This document shows positions 11,854 to 21,695 of a DNA stretch of 64,000 bases, piece after piece (positions within the stretch are counted from its first letter, which is position 1; every line of letters begins with the position of its first letter). Below the pieces are notes generated by a model, which searched no databases, was not told the DNA's origin, and saw only the letters and a program-made list of their open reading frames with translations. The position numbers and the translations under genes are program-made. The DNA comes from Chlorops oryzae (taxonomy: Eukaryota; Arthropoda; Insecta; Diptera; Chloropidae): contig CM035806.1 of the NCBI GenBank assembly GCA_020466095.1, positions 113,977,080 through 114,041,079 of the forward strand, in the 5' to 3' direction.

Positions 11854-12027
11854 GCCGAAACTTCTCGTTAGACTGCCAAACTCTCTAAGTAAAATATGTA
11901 GCGGCATCATTTATGTGTACATCAAGATTAAATTCGCCTCAATATGGTGGCAGGTTACCCAATTAGAGCGAAAATAATGAACCTCTACGCTTGGTACCGT
12001 ACGTACCACTAGGGCGATTCGGGTTAA

Positions 12028-12294
12028 GTGCTTTTTTCTCCGCAGAGTTCTTTATACTAAAACCCTGCTGTAAAGTACATTTTGTATCTACTACACCTTT
12101 GTAGTATCTACAGAAAAATCACATTGCTAATTATTTTCAAAAACTAAAAAGTAAAAAGTGCAAAAAATCGATTACGATACAATTTAAATCCCAAATTAAA
12201 TTTTTCGCGTCTAGCTACAAAATGTATTTGAGTCAGTAAGTACATACTACTTTTTAATTCTACTTTAAATGCTCGTACCATATTATCTGGCTTA
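12028..12294. other. AT-rich spacer, no gene seen
   Basis: Sequence between the piggyBac right end and the Tc1 left end. Nothing coding or repetitive was recognised. Confidence 0.4.
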
Positions 12295-12296
12295 TA

Positions 12297-13896
12297 CAGT
12301 ATGCAAAACTCGTATTCATACACCTCAAAATTTCAGTGAAAAAGTGATTTTTACTGCCATAAAAATAGAATTTTGGATGAAAACTCATAAAAAGCATTAC
12401 TTTAATGCAAATCAAGCAGAAAAACAAACAAAAGATATAATAGTTTTCAAAATATAAGCAAATTTGTTATTTTGGCACGCAAAATTCGTATTCATACACC
12501 AACCAAATGTGGTCCTGGGATAACATCTACTTATTTAATGTGTCAAAAACAGCTGTTTAGCAATTGTCCAGATTTTAATCTATAGTTATAACTTGACATT
12601 TTCGACTCAATTCGTTTTTTGAAGCAATGGGACGTAAAGGAACAGAAGTTGGAAATGAAATTCGCGAACTCGTACTTAAACTGCACAAAGAAGGCAAGTC
12701 ACTGCGTGAAATAGCAAAAATAATAAATAGAACCCATTCTACGGTTCAGTACATTGTCAAAATGTTTCAAAGTCAAGGATACGTGCAGAAGAAAAAACGT
12801 AATGGACCCAGACAAAAACTTACTCGTAGACATCAGTCCTTCTTAATATGGCAAATTCGGAAAGATCCAACAACTTCAGCACCATATTTAGTGGAAAGCC
12901 TACTTACACAATACGGAATATCAGTAACAGCCCAAACTGTAAGAAATTATCTCAGAAAACTCAAGTTTCAAAGCAGAATTGCGGCACGAAAGCCTTTTAT
13001 AAGTCGAATTAACCGCATCAAAAGAGTACAATTTGCCAAAAAGTATATTAAAATGGGTTTGCGGTTCTGGAAGCGTGTTATATTTTCCGATGAATGTAAA
13101 TTCAACATAAAAGTGTCCGATGGAATCACTAAAATATGGCGAGAAAAAAATAAGAGGCTTTATTTCAAGAAGCTTTTGCCAACAGTTAAACACGGCGGGG
13201 GCTCCGTCATGATTTGGGGCTGTTTCGCTGCTGCAGGCGTGGGAAAGCTGGCTCATATCCCTGGCATAATGAACACAAGAAAGTACATTGATGTTTTAAA
13301 AACCAATTTGGGTCCCAGTGCACAAAATTTGGGGCTGACAGGGCGATATATGTTTCAACAGGATAACGACCCCAAGCACACAGCTTTCGATACACGTTTA
13401 TGGATCCTTTATAACTGCCCATATTATTTGAAAACACCACCGCAGAGTCCCGATATCAATCCTATTGAGAATCTATGGTCGATTTTGAAAAAAAGAGTTC
13501 GAAAGCATACAATTAGAGAGGCTACTGATCTGAAACGCATTTTACGATGGGAATGGCAAAAAATATCCCCAACTTTGACAAAAAAATTGGTGAAATCAAT
13601 GAAAAAACGTTTGAACGGCGTTATAAAATAACGAGGATATCCCACAAAATATTAATTCTTAATAAAAAGCTGTTAAAAATAGAAACTAAACAGATGTATG
13701 AATACGAATTTTGCGTGCCAAAATAACAAATTTGCTTATATTTTGAAAACTATAATATCTTTTGTTTGTTTTTCTGCTTGATTTGCATTAAAGTAATGCT
13801 TTTTATGAGTTTTCATCCAAAATTCTATATTTATGGCAGTAAAAATCAGTTTTTCACTGAAATTTTGAGGTGTATGAATACGAGTTTTGCATACTG
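12297..13896 (+). mobile_element. complete Tc1 element (1,600 bp) with IR/DR ends
   Basis: TA copies at 12295-12296 and 13897-13898. Inverted repeats of about 207 bp start CAGTATGCAAAACTCGTATT. Each repeat contains two copies of a GCAAAA(C/T)TCGTATTCATA word, one at the tip and one at the inner edge (12301 and 12480 on the left; mirrored on the right). This is the IR/DR layout of Tc1 elements such as Sleeping Beauty and Minos. The arms are nearly identical, which suggests a young copy. Confidence 0.95.
12627..13631 (+). CDS. Tc1 transposase, 334 aa, apparently intact
   Basis: Cut-and-paste transposase inserting at TA. Starts at ATG 12627. A paired-like helix-turn-helix lies in residues 25-50 (SLREIAKIINRTHSTVQYIV), followed by an NGPRQKLT segment at the GRPR-like position. 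DD34E triad: FSDECKF (D155), FQQDNDPKHTA (D245), SPDINPIENLW (E280). Glycine-rich KHGGGSVMIWGC box present at about 188-198. Full family length, no stop or frameshift, and both terminal repeats are present; a plausible autonomous copy. Confidence 0.95.
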   Translation: MGRKGTEVGNEIRELVLKLHKEGKSLREIAKIINRTHSTVQYIVKMFQSQGYVQKKKRNGPRQKLTRRHQSFLIWQIRKDPTTSAPYLVESLLTQYGISVTAQTVRNYLRKLKFQSRIAARKPFISRINRIKRVQFAKKYIKMGLRFWKRVIFSDECKFNIKVSDGITKIWREKNKRLYFKKLLPTVKHGGGSVMIWGCFAAAGVGKLAHIPGIMNTRKYIDVLKTNLGPSAQNLGLTGRYMFQQDNDPKHTAFDTRLWILYNCPYYLKTPPQSPDINPIENLWSILKKRVRKHTIREATDLKRILRWEWQKISPTLTKKLVKSMKKRLNGVIK

Positions 13897-14043
13897 TATG
13901 ACTTCCAGACTGTCAACTTAAAATCTGAATTTAGCTCGTTAAGTTGAATTTACAAAATACCCTTTCAGACTGTAAATTCTGAGTTTACGAGCTCACACGC
14001 CTGTTCGAACTTAAATTAGATGTTTTCTTTGATTGATCGAAAA

Positions 14044-14524
14044 GATGTCGTGGTATACACTCTTATAAATTTTTACTACCATTATAGTAGGAGACAGGTT
14101 ACCTTCTATTATAAACGTAATTTTACACACCAAATTAATTTTCAACCTCAAATGTGTAAAATTTTGCATTAGAAGTGAATTAAAGGAAACCTTCCCTGTG
14201 TATTTTAATCATACATTGTGTAAACTTAGGTCCTTTTACCACAAAATTGAACATTCATAGTAATAAAATTACTAAAGGGGCGTAAAATTAGTGTTTTTAT
14301 AGTAAACCTAAACATTTATTGATTAAATGTACGCATTTGATGTCAATATGCATTACGCATGTGCAAAATGACACAAAAATTATCTTTTACACATTTTTGG
14401 CACAAAAGTAAACATATTTCGGGGTAAATTTACATTATTTACAAATGTATTTTTACTTTAATTTTTTAGAGTGTAGTGGATAGGCCTCCGCCTTGGAACC
14501 CGAACGGCTGAGGTTCGAATCCGG
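14044..14524 (+). other. tRNA-like sequence split by a MITE
   Basis: Left part 14044-14057 (GATGTCGTGGTATA) and right part 14476-14524. With the insert and one TA removed, an A-box-like TGGTATAGTGGATAGG is followed at tRNA spacing by a B-box GGTTCGAATCC. Stem pairing is imperfect, so I read it as tRNA-derived (SINE-like or pseudo-tRNA), not a functional tRNA. Confidence 0.55.
14058..14473. mobile_element. MITE (416 bp) with TA duplication
   Basis: Ends read inward CACTCTTATAAATTTTTACT and CACTCTAAAAAATTAAAGTA; TA at 14056-14057 and 14474-14475. AT-rich, non-coding, Tc1/mariner-type target. Confidence 0.7.
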
Positions 14525-14836
14525 ACGCAAACAAAATTAATTGGGGAAAAAGATATTTTATTTTTTTTATTATTAAAACAAACGAAAATTTATTTCACCT
14601 CTAAAGATTTGAAAAAAGAAGCAAACGGGTAATTTCATCGTTGTCAAATAAGGTAGTGAAATGTAAGGGTTGCAGCAACGAATGCCTAAGCTCATGAGTT
14701 TATTTTTGAATTTAAAGACTCACTGACCTAAACTCAGTTTAAACTCACTACTAAAGTCTACTTAAGGTACTAAATTCAGTTTAACGCAATAGTCTGGAAA
14801 CCATATTACTTTTCTAACTTGATTATGATACATACA

Positions 14837-14881
14837 CTGAAGAGCAAAACTGTAACACGGTGTTACAGTTCGCACTTCAGC
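14837..14881. repeat. near-perfect palindrome related to Tc1-2 ends
   Basis: CTGAAGAGCAAAACTGTAAC then GGTGTTACAGTT...CTTCAG, a hairpin of about 44 bp. The AACTGTAACA word is shared with the terminal repeats of the Tc1 element that starts at 15002. It may be a collapsed, end-to-end relic of a related element. Confidence 0.6.
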
Positions 14882-15001
14882 AATGATTATATTTCATATT
14901 ATTATTATTATATATTTGTTTTGGTTATTTTCTAATTGATCCACTATTACTCTCTCTCCACGAAGAGTGTGAAGTAGATCGACCGCTAGCAAAACAATAT
15001 A

Positions 15002-16307
15002 CTAGAGCAAAATGTTAAAAAAGTCAAATGTTACAGTTTTGCACTCGCGAGTAATAATTGTGTTATGTTTTCCAAAAATCATAAATTTAATATTTTGTCC
15101 AGTACCCTTTTGCTTCTTTTAATTCATTTATACGTGCTGGCATACTATTCGTATACCTACGAAGAAATTCAGCCGGAATAGCTTCCCAGACCTCCTTTGT
15201 TCGCTCCCATAGCTCGTTCATTCCAACCGGTGGACTTGGGTACTTCGCAAGTTGTGCTTTGATGTGGCTCCAAAGATTTTCGATTGGATTCATGTCAGGT
15301 GAATGTGGTGGCCACTTCAACACATTAAACTTTTGGCTTTTGAGCCAGTTTTGAACAATTTTAGCGGTGTGTTTTGGGTCGTTGTCTTGCTGAAAAATCA
15401 CTTTTTCAGCAGCAAGGCCCATGTCGTTGACAACACCGGGAATATTTTGCTGCAAAATGCTCAGGTATTGCTCCTTTCGCATTATTCCATCGATGCGTAT
15501 CAATGGACCGACACCATTTTTCGTGATACATCTCCAAACCATGATTGAACCACCTCCGTGTTTCACTATTTGACGAACCTGATTTGGTTGGGGTGCTGAC
15601 GGATCTCTAGTCCAGTACCACGAGCGCCCATCAGATTGAAAACGGTTAATTTTAGTCTCATCTGACCAAATAACCTGTAATTTTTTGATGAAACGTTCAA
15701 AAAACATTATATTATGGTGCCTGTTTTTAAACTAACCGCATCCCAATCGTCAAGGGTCCAATTCTCATGAGCAGAAACGAAATCTTTTCGCAATTGCACA
15801 TGCCTTTTGGTCAGCATTGGCTTTTTTCGTTTTTCCTTTGCCTTAAGACCTAATCTGGCAAGACCTCGTCGAGCAGTCCACTGGCTAGCGTCCAAATTTA
15901 GCATTTCGAGTACCTTGTTTGGTGTGATGTCGTTGTTGCTGCTTACTAAATTGGCCAGATGACGAACATCGCGATCGCTTAAAATCTTTGGACGACCTCC
16001 TTCATTCTTGGGAACCTTTTCAGCAATATTTTTTTATATTCTTTGTATCGTCATGTGGCTTACATTAAATTTCCTGGCCACTTTCCTGAGAGATTCCCCA
16101 GCAAGCAATAAATTTAAAATTTCCTCTTTTTTTTCCCGATCCATTTCCAATTAACGACTTCTACTTGATCACAATTACTCACTTCTTCACGTAATGAACT
16201 CACATTGAGCTAAGAATATCTTTAAATGCTATTTCAAACGGTATAAACTTTTTTTGCATCGCGAGTGCAAAACTGTAACATTTGACTTTTTTTACATTTT
16301 GCTCTAG
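15002..16307 (-). mobile_element. Tc1-like element 2 (1,306 bp), TA duplication
   Basis: TA at 15000-15001 and 16308-16309. Inverted ends of about 48 bp begin CTAGAGCAAAATGTTAAAAA (left); the right end matches with one or two changes and both end in TTGCACTCGCGA. Transposase on the minus strand. Confidence 0.9.
15087..16144 (-). pseudogene. Tc1-like transposase with one intron and one stop
   Basis: Frame from ATG 16144 (MDREKKEEIL) to stop at 15087. An intron of 62 bp (15675-15736; GTTAGT...TTACAG) removes cleanly and joins WDAV to IWSDETK. Helix-turn-helix ESLRKVARKFNVSHMTIQRI is followed directly by an in-frame TAA at 16034-16036, the only lesion I see. DD34E triad: IWSDETK, FQQDNDPKHTA, SPDMNPIENLW. 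About 331 codons, the family size. An intron inside a Tc1 transposase is uncommon. Confidence 0.85.
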
Positions 16308-16309
16308 TA

Positions 16310-17693
16310 CAGAGACCTCCACGCCATAGAAAAATTTTTCTCGCTCACTTCACACGTATGCCTTATGCCTCTCGTACACTATGACATCAACGCACGCACG
16401 CAACTTTTCAACGAGTTCCTAAATTAAATCGCTTAATATATGCCCTCGTACACATGTGCGCATCTGGTGGCGTTTCAGATTGATCAACGCGTTCTTATAC
16501 AAGATTGAACTGCGATGCGTTGAACGCGTTGCGATCCTCGTACACCTAGTTGATGAACTTCATCAATTGTTGAAAGACCTCGTACACCTAGTTGATGAAC
16601 TTCATCAATTGTTGAAAGACCTCGTACACCTAGTTGATGAACTTCATCAATTGTTGAAAGATCTCGTACACCTAGTTGATCACGTTTAACAAATTCGGCC
16701 AAAAATAGTGTGTAAACTTGAGTTGCACGCATTTCAAGCACTGTGTTGACGCACGCGTTGATAGCCTCGTACACAAGACGAAGCATTAAGCGTTTAAAAA
16801 CTCAATAAACATACTGTGCAGCTAACAGCTGTAAATAGTGAAACGTCAAAAAATTAAATCAGTTTTACTTGAGATATTAGAGTGCGTGTCTGTTAAAAAT
16901 GATTTCGACCGAACGGAAGAGAAAAGTAGCTGCCGCTTTAATAATTCTAGTTTACAAAAAATCCAAAATTTGTTTTCTCATATGGAAACTTTTGTTTTTT
17001 TTGAATTGGCGAAAATGTCCCTAATAACCAAGCATATTTAAAAATTTTTTTAAATAAAAATCTACTTGTAGTTTCACTATTCAAGTTATTTATAAATTGA
17101 AACTTATTTATATATGTTTGGTAATATTGGCGCTTAAAGAATAAACTACAAAAAGTGTAACAAACTTAGGTACCAATATTTTGTTAATTATAATATTTTG
17201 TTAATTATATAAAAAAAAAGGTTTTGGGTATTTTTTTACATTTCTCGATTATGGCTACAAATAAAAATTGGCCACGGCAACGCTGGTCATGCTGTCATAA
17301 ATTTCTCAACGCATGAATAAATTCGCGGAACTAACCGCACACACACTTGAAATCGCTCAACGCAATTCACTATCACGCAAAATTTGCCAAACGAAATTGA
17401 GGAACGCGTTGATGAGATAATGTGCAGCACATTACTGTTCAACTTGTGCTTCAACGTTGTTCGCATCGCAACTTGAGCCTCGTACACTTGATGGGGCACT
17501 CGTTTAAGAACGGTTGCGCAACGCGCTTTTTTCGTTGGTTGATTAAAATTGAATGCCTATATATGGTCAAAATCGCCCTTACGTAATTAATGGACAGCCC
17601 CTAAGCACTACCAAACTCCATAGTCGGGTGTATGTGTGTATAACACACGATTCACTGCACCATTGAGCGCGTGCTCGGACCAACTATCGCTTA
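16310..17693. repeat. region with scattered CTCGTACAC words and a 42-bp tandem array
   Basis: Three and a half copies of a 42-bp unit (CCTCGTACACCTAGTTGATG...) lie at 16536-16686, each containing a GTTGATGAACTTCATCAA inverted repeat. The word CTCGTACAC also occurs singly near 16372, 16444, 16764 and 17479. Short open frames here just follow the repeat and are not convincing genes. Confidence 0.7.
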
Positions 17694-17864
17694 CTTTGCG
17701 GCAGTGATGCCAGATTTTATCGACAAAAAAACCCACTTTTCCCCATTTTCAAAAACTAAAAACCCACGAAAAAACCCAGAATGATTTTTTGAAAAAATGG
17801 GCGTACCAATTTCAAAATTGAACATTGGATTTAAACACAATATTTTAATATTTTAATAAAAGTA

Positions 17865-19787
17865 TCAAGAAAACAAGTAAAGAAGTTTACATCGGCTAAG
17901 CCGATTGCACACATACCTTTTCCTCAGCCTGAAATATGTTAAAACATTACCTTAACAAAAATTCCTGCCGTTCCTAGCTTGGATATCTATTTATACCTTC
18001 TAAGACTCGAGATTATTATTAAGCACAAAATTTTCGCGGATGGTGAGCATGGTCAAATTTTAACCGTTAGAGGACATTTTGTCTAGCTGCGAAAACCTCA
18101 ATTCAAAATAGTGAAAATAAAATTTTTGCGAATTTCGCGAATGGTGATCATGGTCAAGTTTTAACCGTTAGAGGACATTTTGTATAGCTGCGAAATCCTC
18201 AATTCAAAATAGTGAAAATAAAATTTTTGCGAATTTCGCGAATGGTGGTCATGGTCAAATTTTAACCGTTAGAGGACATTTTGTCTAGCTCCGAAATACT
18301 CAATTCAAAATAGTGAAAATAAAATTTTTGCGAATTTCGCGGATGGTGGTCTTGATCAAATTTTAACCCTTAGAGGACATTTTGTTTAGCTGCGAAATAC
18401 TCAATTAAAAATAGTGAAAATCAGGTTTTCGCGAATTTCGCGGATGGTGGTCTTGATCAAATTTTAACCCTTAGAGGACATTTTGTTTAACTGCGAAATA
18501 CTCAATTCAAACTAGTGAAAATCAAATTTTCGCGAAATTCGCGGATGGTGGTCTTGATCAAATTTTAACCCTTAGAGGAAATTTAGTTTAGCTGCGAAAT
18601 ACTCACTTCAAAGTAGTGAAAATCAATTTTTGCGAATTTCAAGAATGGTGGTCATGGTCAAATTTTAACCGTTAGAGGACATTTTGTCTAGCTGCGATAA
18701 CCTCAATTCAAAATAGTGAAAATAAAATTTTTGCGAATTTCGCGGATGGTGGTCTTGATCAAATTTTAACCCTTAGAGGACATTTTGTTTAGCTGCGAAA
18801 TACTCAATTAAAAATAGTGAAAATCAGGTTTTCGCGAATTTCGCGGATGGTGGTCTTGATCAAATTTTAACCCTTAGAGGACATTTTGTTTAACTGCGAA
18901 ATACTCAATTCAAACTAGTGAAAATCAAATTTTCGCGAATTTCGCGGATGGTGGTCTTGATCAAATTTTAACCCTTAGAGGAAATTTAGTTTAGCTGCGA
19001 AATACTCACTTCAAAATAGTGAAAATCAAATTTTCGCGAATTTCGCGGATGGTGGTCTTGATCAAATTTTAACCCTTAGAGGACATTTTGTTTAGCTGCG
19101 AAATACTCAATTCAAAATAGTGAAAATCAATTTTTGCGAATTTCAAGAATGGTGGTCATGGTCAAATTTTAACCCTTAGCGGTCATTTCGTTTAGCTGCG
19201 AAATACTCAATTCAAAATAGTGAAAATCAAATTTTCGCGAATTTCGCGGATGGTGGTCTTGATCAAATTTTAACCCTTAGAGGACATTTTGTTTAGCTGC
19301 GAAATACTCAATTCAAAATAGTGAAAATCAATTTTTGCGAATTTCGCGAAATGTGGTCATGGTCAAAATTTATCCATAATGGACGAGTTTATTTGGCGGC
19401 AAAATACACAATCAGAAGAAGCAAAAAAATAATTTTTGTATTCAGATATGAGAATAAGAGAAAGAGTGTTTTTTTCTATTGTGTAGGATGATGACCATAG
19501 TTATAGCGATGTCGGGATTTTTTTCAGCGAAAGCTTAAGTCTACATAGTAGCTATACACTCACCAAATTTCAATAAGCTGGGATGTATAGTAAAAAAGTT
19601 ATGCAGGAAAAACGTTAAAAATCGTGATTTTTGAAACTTCTGAACCACTTCCCACGACCCAAGAAGGGACTACGAAAAAAATTTGTATGCAGTTTTTCGG
19701 ACATTTACCTGGTTGAAGTCCATGCCAAATTTCAATATGATATCTTTCATGGCTTAGGAGTAAATTACGAAAAACTAAAGTGTGACC

Positions 19788-19823
<36 letters not shown>

Positions 19824-19953
19824 TGGCTAGATCGATTCCTCTTGTCACCCTGATCAAGAATATATATATATGTCTATATCTACCGCGACTCCTTTGGTAT
19901 GTTACATACACCGTGCCAAACTTAATATACCCTTTCCTTCGGAAAAGGTATAA
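17865..19953 (+). mobile_element. Helentron/DINE-1-like non-autonomous element
   Basis: Starts near ACAAGTAAAGAAGTTTACAT, carries a satellite array, then a (CAGA)n microsatellite (19785-19822), then the segment ATGGCTAGATCGATTCCTCT...GATCAAGAATATATATA that resembles the conserved 3' part of Drosophila INE-1/DINE-1, and ends in the hairpin TACCCTTTCCTTCGGAAAAGGTA. No target duplication expected for this class. A 111-codon frame over the microsatellite (19631-19966) is not a real gene. Confidence 0.8.
18020..19375 (+). repeat. ~102-bp satellite array, about 13 copies
   Basis: Unit carries AAATTTTAACC(G/C)TTAGAGG, CATTTTGT(C/T)TAGCTGCG and TTTGCGAATTTCGCGGATGG. Starts of the TCAAATTTTAACC word fall every 100-104 bp. 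Two sub-types (CATGGTCA and CTTGATCA) alternate. The same unit is found at 55667-55805 and 61600-61735 in the opposite orientation. Confidence 0.9.
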
Positions 19954-20686
19954 TAACAAAAAATAAAAGTAACTTAAAATTGCAGTCTTATTCATGACTT
20001 TAAAAAAAACCAAGTTTCTTTACAACACTTAGGGAACACGCGACTAGATACAGCAAAAAGAGTCATGCATGGTACTGGAAGAGGGAAAACACGATTTTTA
20101 TTCTCATAAGTAGTAAATATACCTTAAATGTAGTGCATAAATTTCGATGTAAAATTACCCATACTTTTCCCCATGTCACGATATTTGAGTGAAAAAACCC
20201 ACAATATGGGGAAAAACCCACAATCTGGCATCACTGCTTTGCGGTGGCGGTACATACTCATACGGTATGAGTCATACCGCGTTTTTTATGAGTGCATCGC
20301 AAGTTAGAAAATCATCACTTCTTGCAGTTCTCTGATATACACATATATGCTCATGTTTACTGTGTGTGTATTTACAATCGCTCTCATTTTCTTTTATGTA
20401 TATGTAAATATATACCCTGCAGTAATTGGCACCGACTAAGTTCAACTCACCCGTTTTTCCACAGCGCTGTCATAGAAAAACAACCGGTCCATTTTCAAAG
20501 CTTTTAGGGTCGGTTGTGGGTGGGTCCATATGGCCTTAAATGAGGGTGAGTTTTTTTTTTTTTTTTTAACTTTTATTTTGATATGAAAAATGAAAAAAAA
20601 TTTTTTTCTTATTTTGTTTATTTTGCCTTTTTTTGTTTTTTTAAACCTTTTTGTTACACAATATATTATTTCCTTTTTGATTTGCC

Positions 20687-20762
20687 CGCCTCGGCCGAGC
20701 CTCGAACCGCAGAACTCTGGGTTGGTAAATTGGTGTCTTAACCATTACGCTAAACAAGCAAG
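20687..20762 (-). other. tRNA-like segment
   Basis: On the minus strand: A-box-like TTAGCGTAATGGTTAAGA and B-box-like GCGGTTCGAGGCTC. Acceptor pairing is poor. Probably tRNA-derived rather than a working tRNA. Confidence 0.5.
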
Positions 20763-20999
20763 TTTAATGCTTTGATCAAAACGCTGACTTGAGTGTTTGG
20801 TTGCTCAAGTTTTTGGGAAACATGCGTAAAGAATTTTTCACTTTCACAGAAAAAAAATTCTTGAAAAATAAATATTAAAAAACAATTAACATGTAAAAAA
20901 CGACTTATTTTTTTTCAAGTTAAAAAAAAAAATTAAATATGAAAATAAAAAAATCTTAGGTAATTGAAAAAAAAAATTCTTTCTAAAACTAGCAAGGGC

Positions 21000-21062
21000 T
21001 TGAACTCCCACCCTCTCGGTTGCGAAGCGAGAGTCTTAACCATCAAGCTAACTTGCCTTTGG
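21000..21062 (-). other. tRNA-like segment, possible Ala(CGC)-like anticodon arm
   Basis: On the minus strand: A-box TTAGCTTGATGGTTAAGA, anticodon arm CTCTCGCTTCGCAACCGAGA, B-box GGGAGTTCAAGCCC. The anticodon arm pairs well; the acceptor stem is doubtful. Confidence 0.5.
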
Positions 21063-21695
21063 TAGAACAACGATCAGATTGAGGAGTTAAAACAGACAAC
21101 AATAAGTAAAAGTTTATACGAACTCACCCCACCTACGCTCATTTTTGGACTAGACGAGGGTGAGTCCAATTGAGACTCACCCCGGGTCGGTCGCGGTGCA
21201 TATCATTTTCAGGTCGGTCCTATATGGCCTCACCCAGGTCCGGTCCATTTTACACCGAAAACATTTCATTACTGCAGGGTATACACTCGGTGAGTACGTT
21301 TTTGTAACGGACATTTAAAATATGGAAAAAGTAACAAACTTAACGTTGGCTCAACTAAGATCAATTTTGTGAGAAAAAGACTTGCGTTTGAGTGGAAAAA
21401 AGGCCGAATTGGTTCTAAGAGTATGCGAAACAATCGGCAGCGATGAAATCGACTTGGTTTCATTAAACAGTGCATGTCAGGGATTCTGCGAAGACAACGG
21501 AGATCTGCAGAGAATGCAACACCAAATGGATGAGCTTCGCGACACCGTAACAGAAGCTGCAAACACGATGCGATCAAACGACAATGGAAATATTCAGCGA
21601 CAAATTAACGAACTTCGTGGAATGCTGCGTGAAGTATTGCATTCCCGGCAAGATGACGGTAATCAACGGATTGACGTCGAACGAGTTGAAAATGA

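Larger units (their letters stand above)
7288..12023 (-). mobile_element. complete piggyBac element with three nested insertions
   Basis: TTAA copies at 7284-7287 and 12024-12027 flank ends that read inward CCCGGATCACCCT and CCCGAATCGCCCT. A subterminal inverted repeat containing CCAGGCGCGATAGACCCCTG occurs near 7434-7463 and 10642-10672. Total length is 4.7 kb because it hosts hAT-type insertions at 7998-8898, 10911-11089 and 11098-11853; without them it is about 2.9 kb. The transposase gene is on the minus strand and is broken. Confidence 0.9.
13905..14797. mobile_element. TIR element with tRNA-like segment
   Basis: Inverted ends CCAGACTGTCAACTTAAAAT (left) and, inward from the right, CCAGACTATTGCGTTAAACT, with further TTTAG/CTGAATTTAG similarity. 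No clear target duplication. It holds a tRNA-like segment split by the MITE at 14058. Non-coding. Confidence 0.5.
17702..20236. mobile_element. hAT MITE (CAGTGATGCCAGAT ends), TSD CTTTGCGG, split by a Helentron-like insert
   Basis: CTTTGCGG at 17694-17701 and 20237-20244. Ends read CAGTGATGCCAGATT on both sides. Its halves match the uninterrupted copy at 34503-35009, which shows that about 2.0 kb (17865-19953) is foreign. Contains AAAAACCCAC-rich arms. Non-coding. Confidence 0.9.
20415..21289. mobile_element. MITE (875 bp) with two tRNA-like segments
   Basis: Ends CCCTGCAGTAAT on both sides in inverted orientation, with TATA flanking each end as a possible duplication. The interior has inverted CTCACCC-rich pieces (near 20446 and 21126-21182) and tRNA-like pieces at 20687-20762 and 21000-21062 on the minus strand. 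Confidence 0.6.

Noticed and set aside
19631..19966. 111-codon frame in the Helentron-like element
   Set aside because: It spans the CAGA microsatellite and the 3' hairpin. The matching inverted copy at 61032-61343 is on the same repeat; no protein family is recognised.
21000..21062. Functional tRNA-Ala gene
   Set aside because: The anticodon arm looks good but the acceptor stem does not pair convincingly, and it sits inside a MITE.
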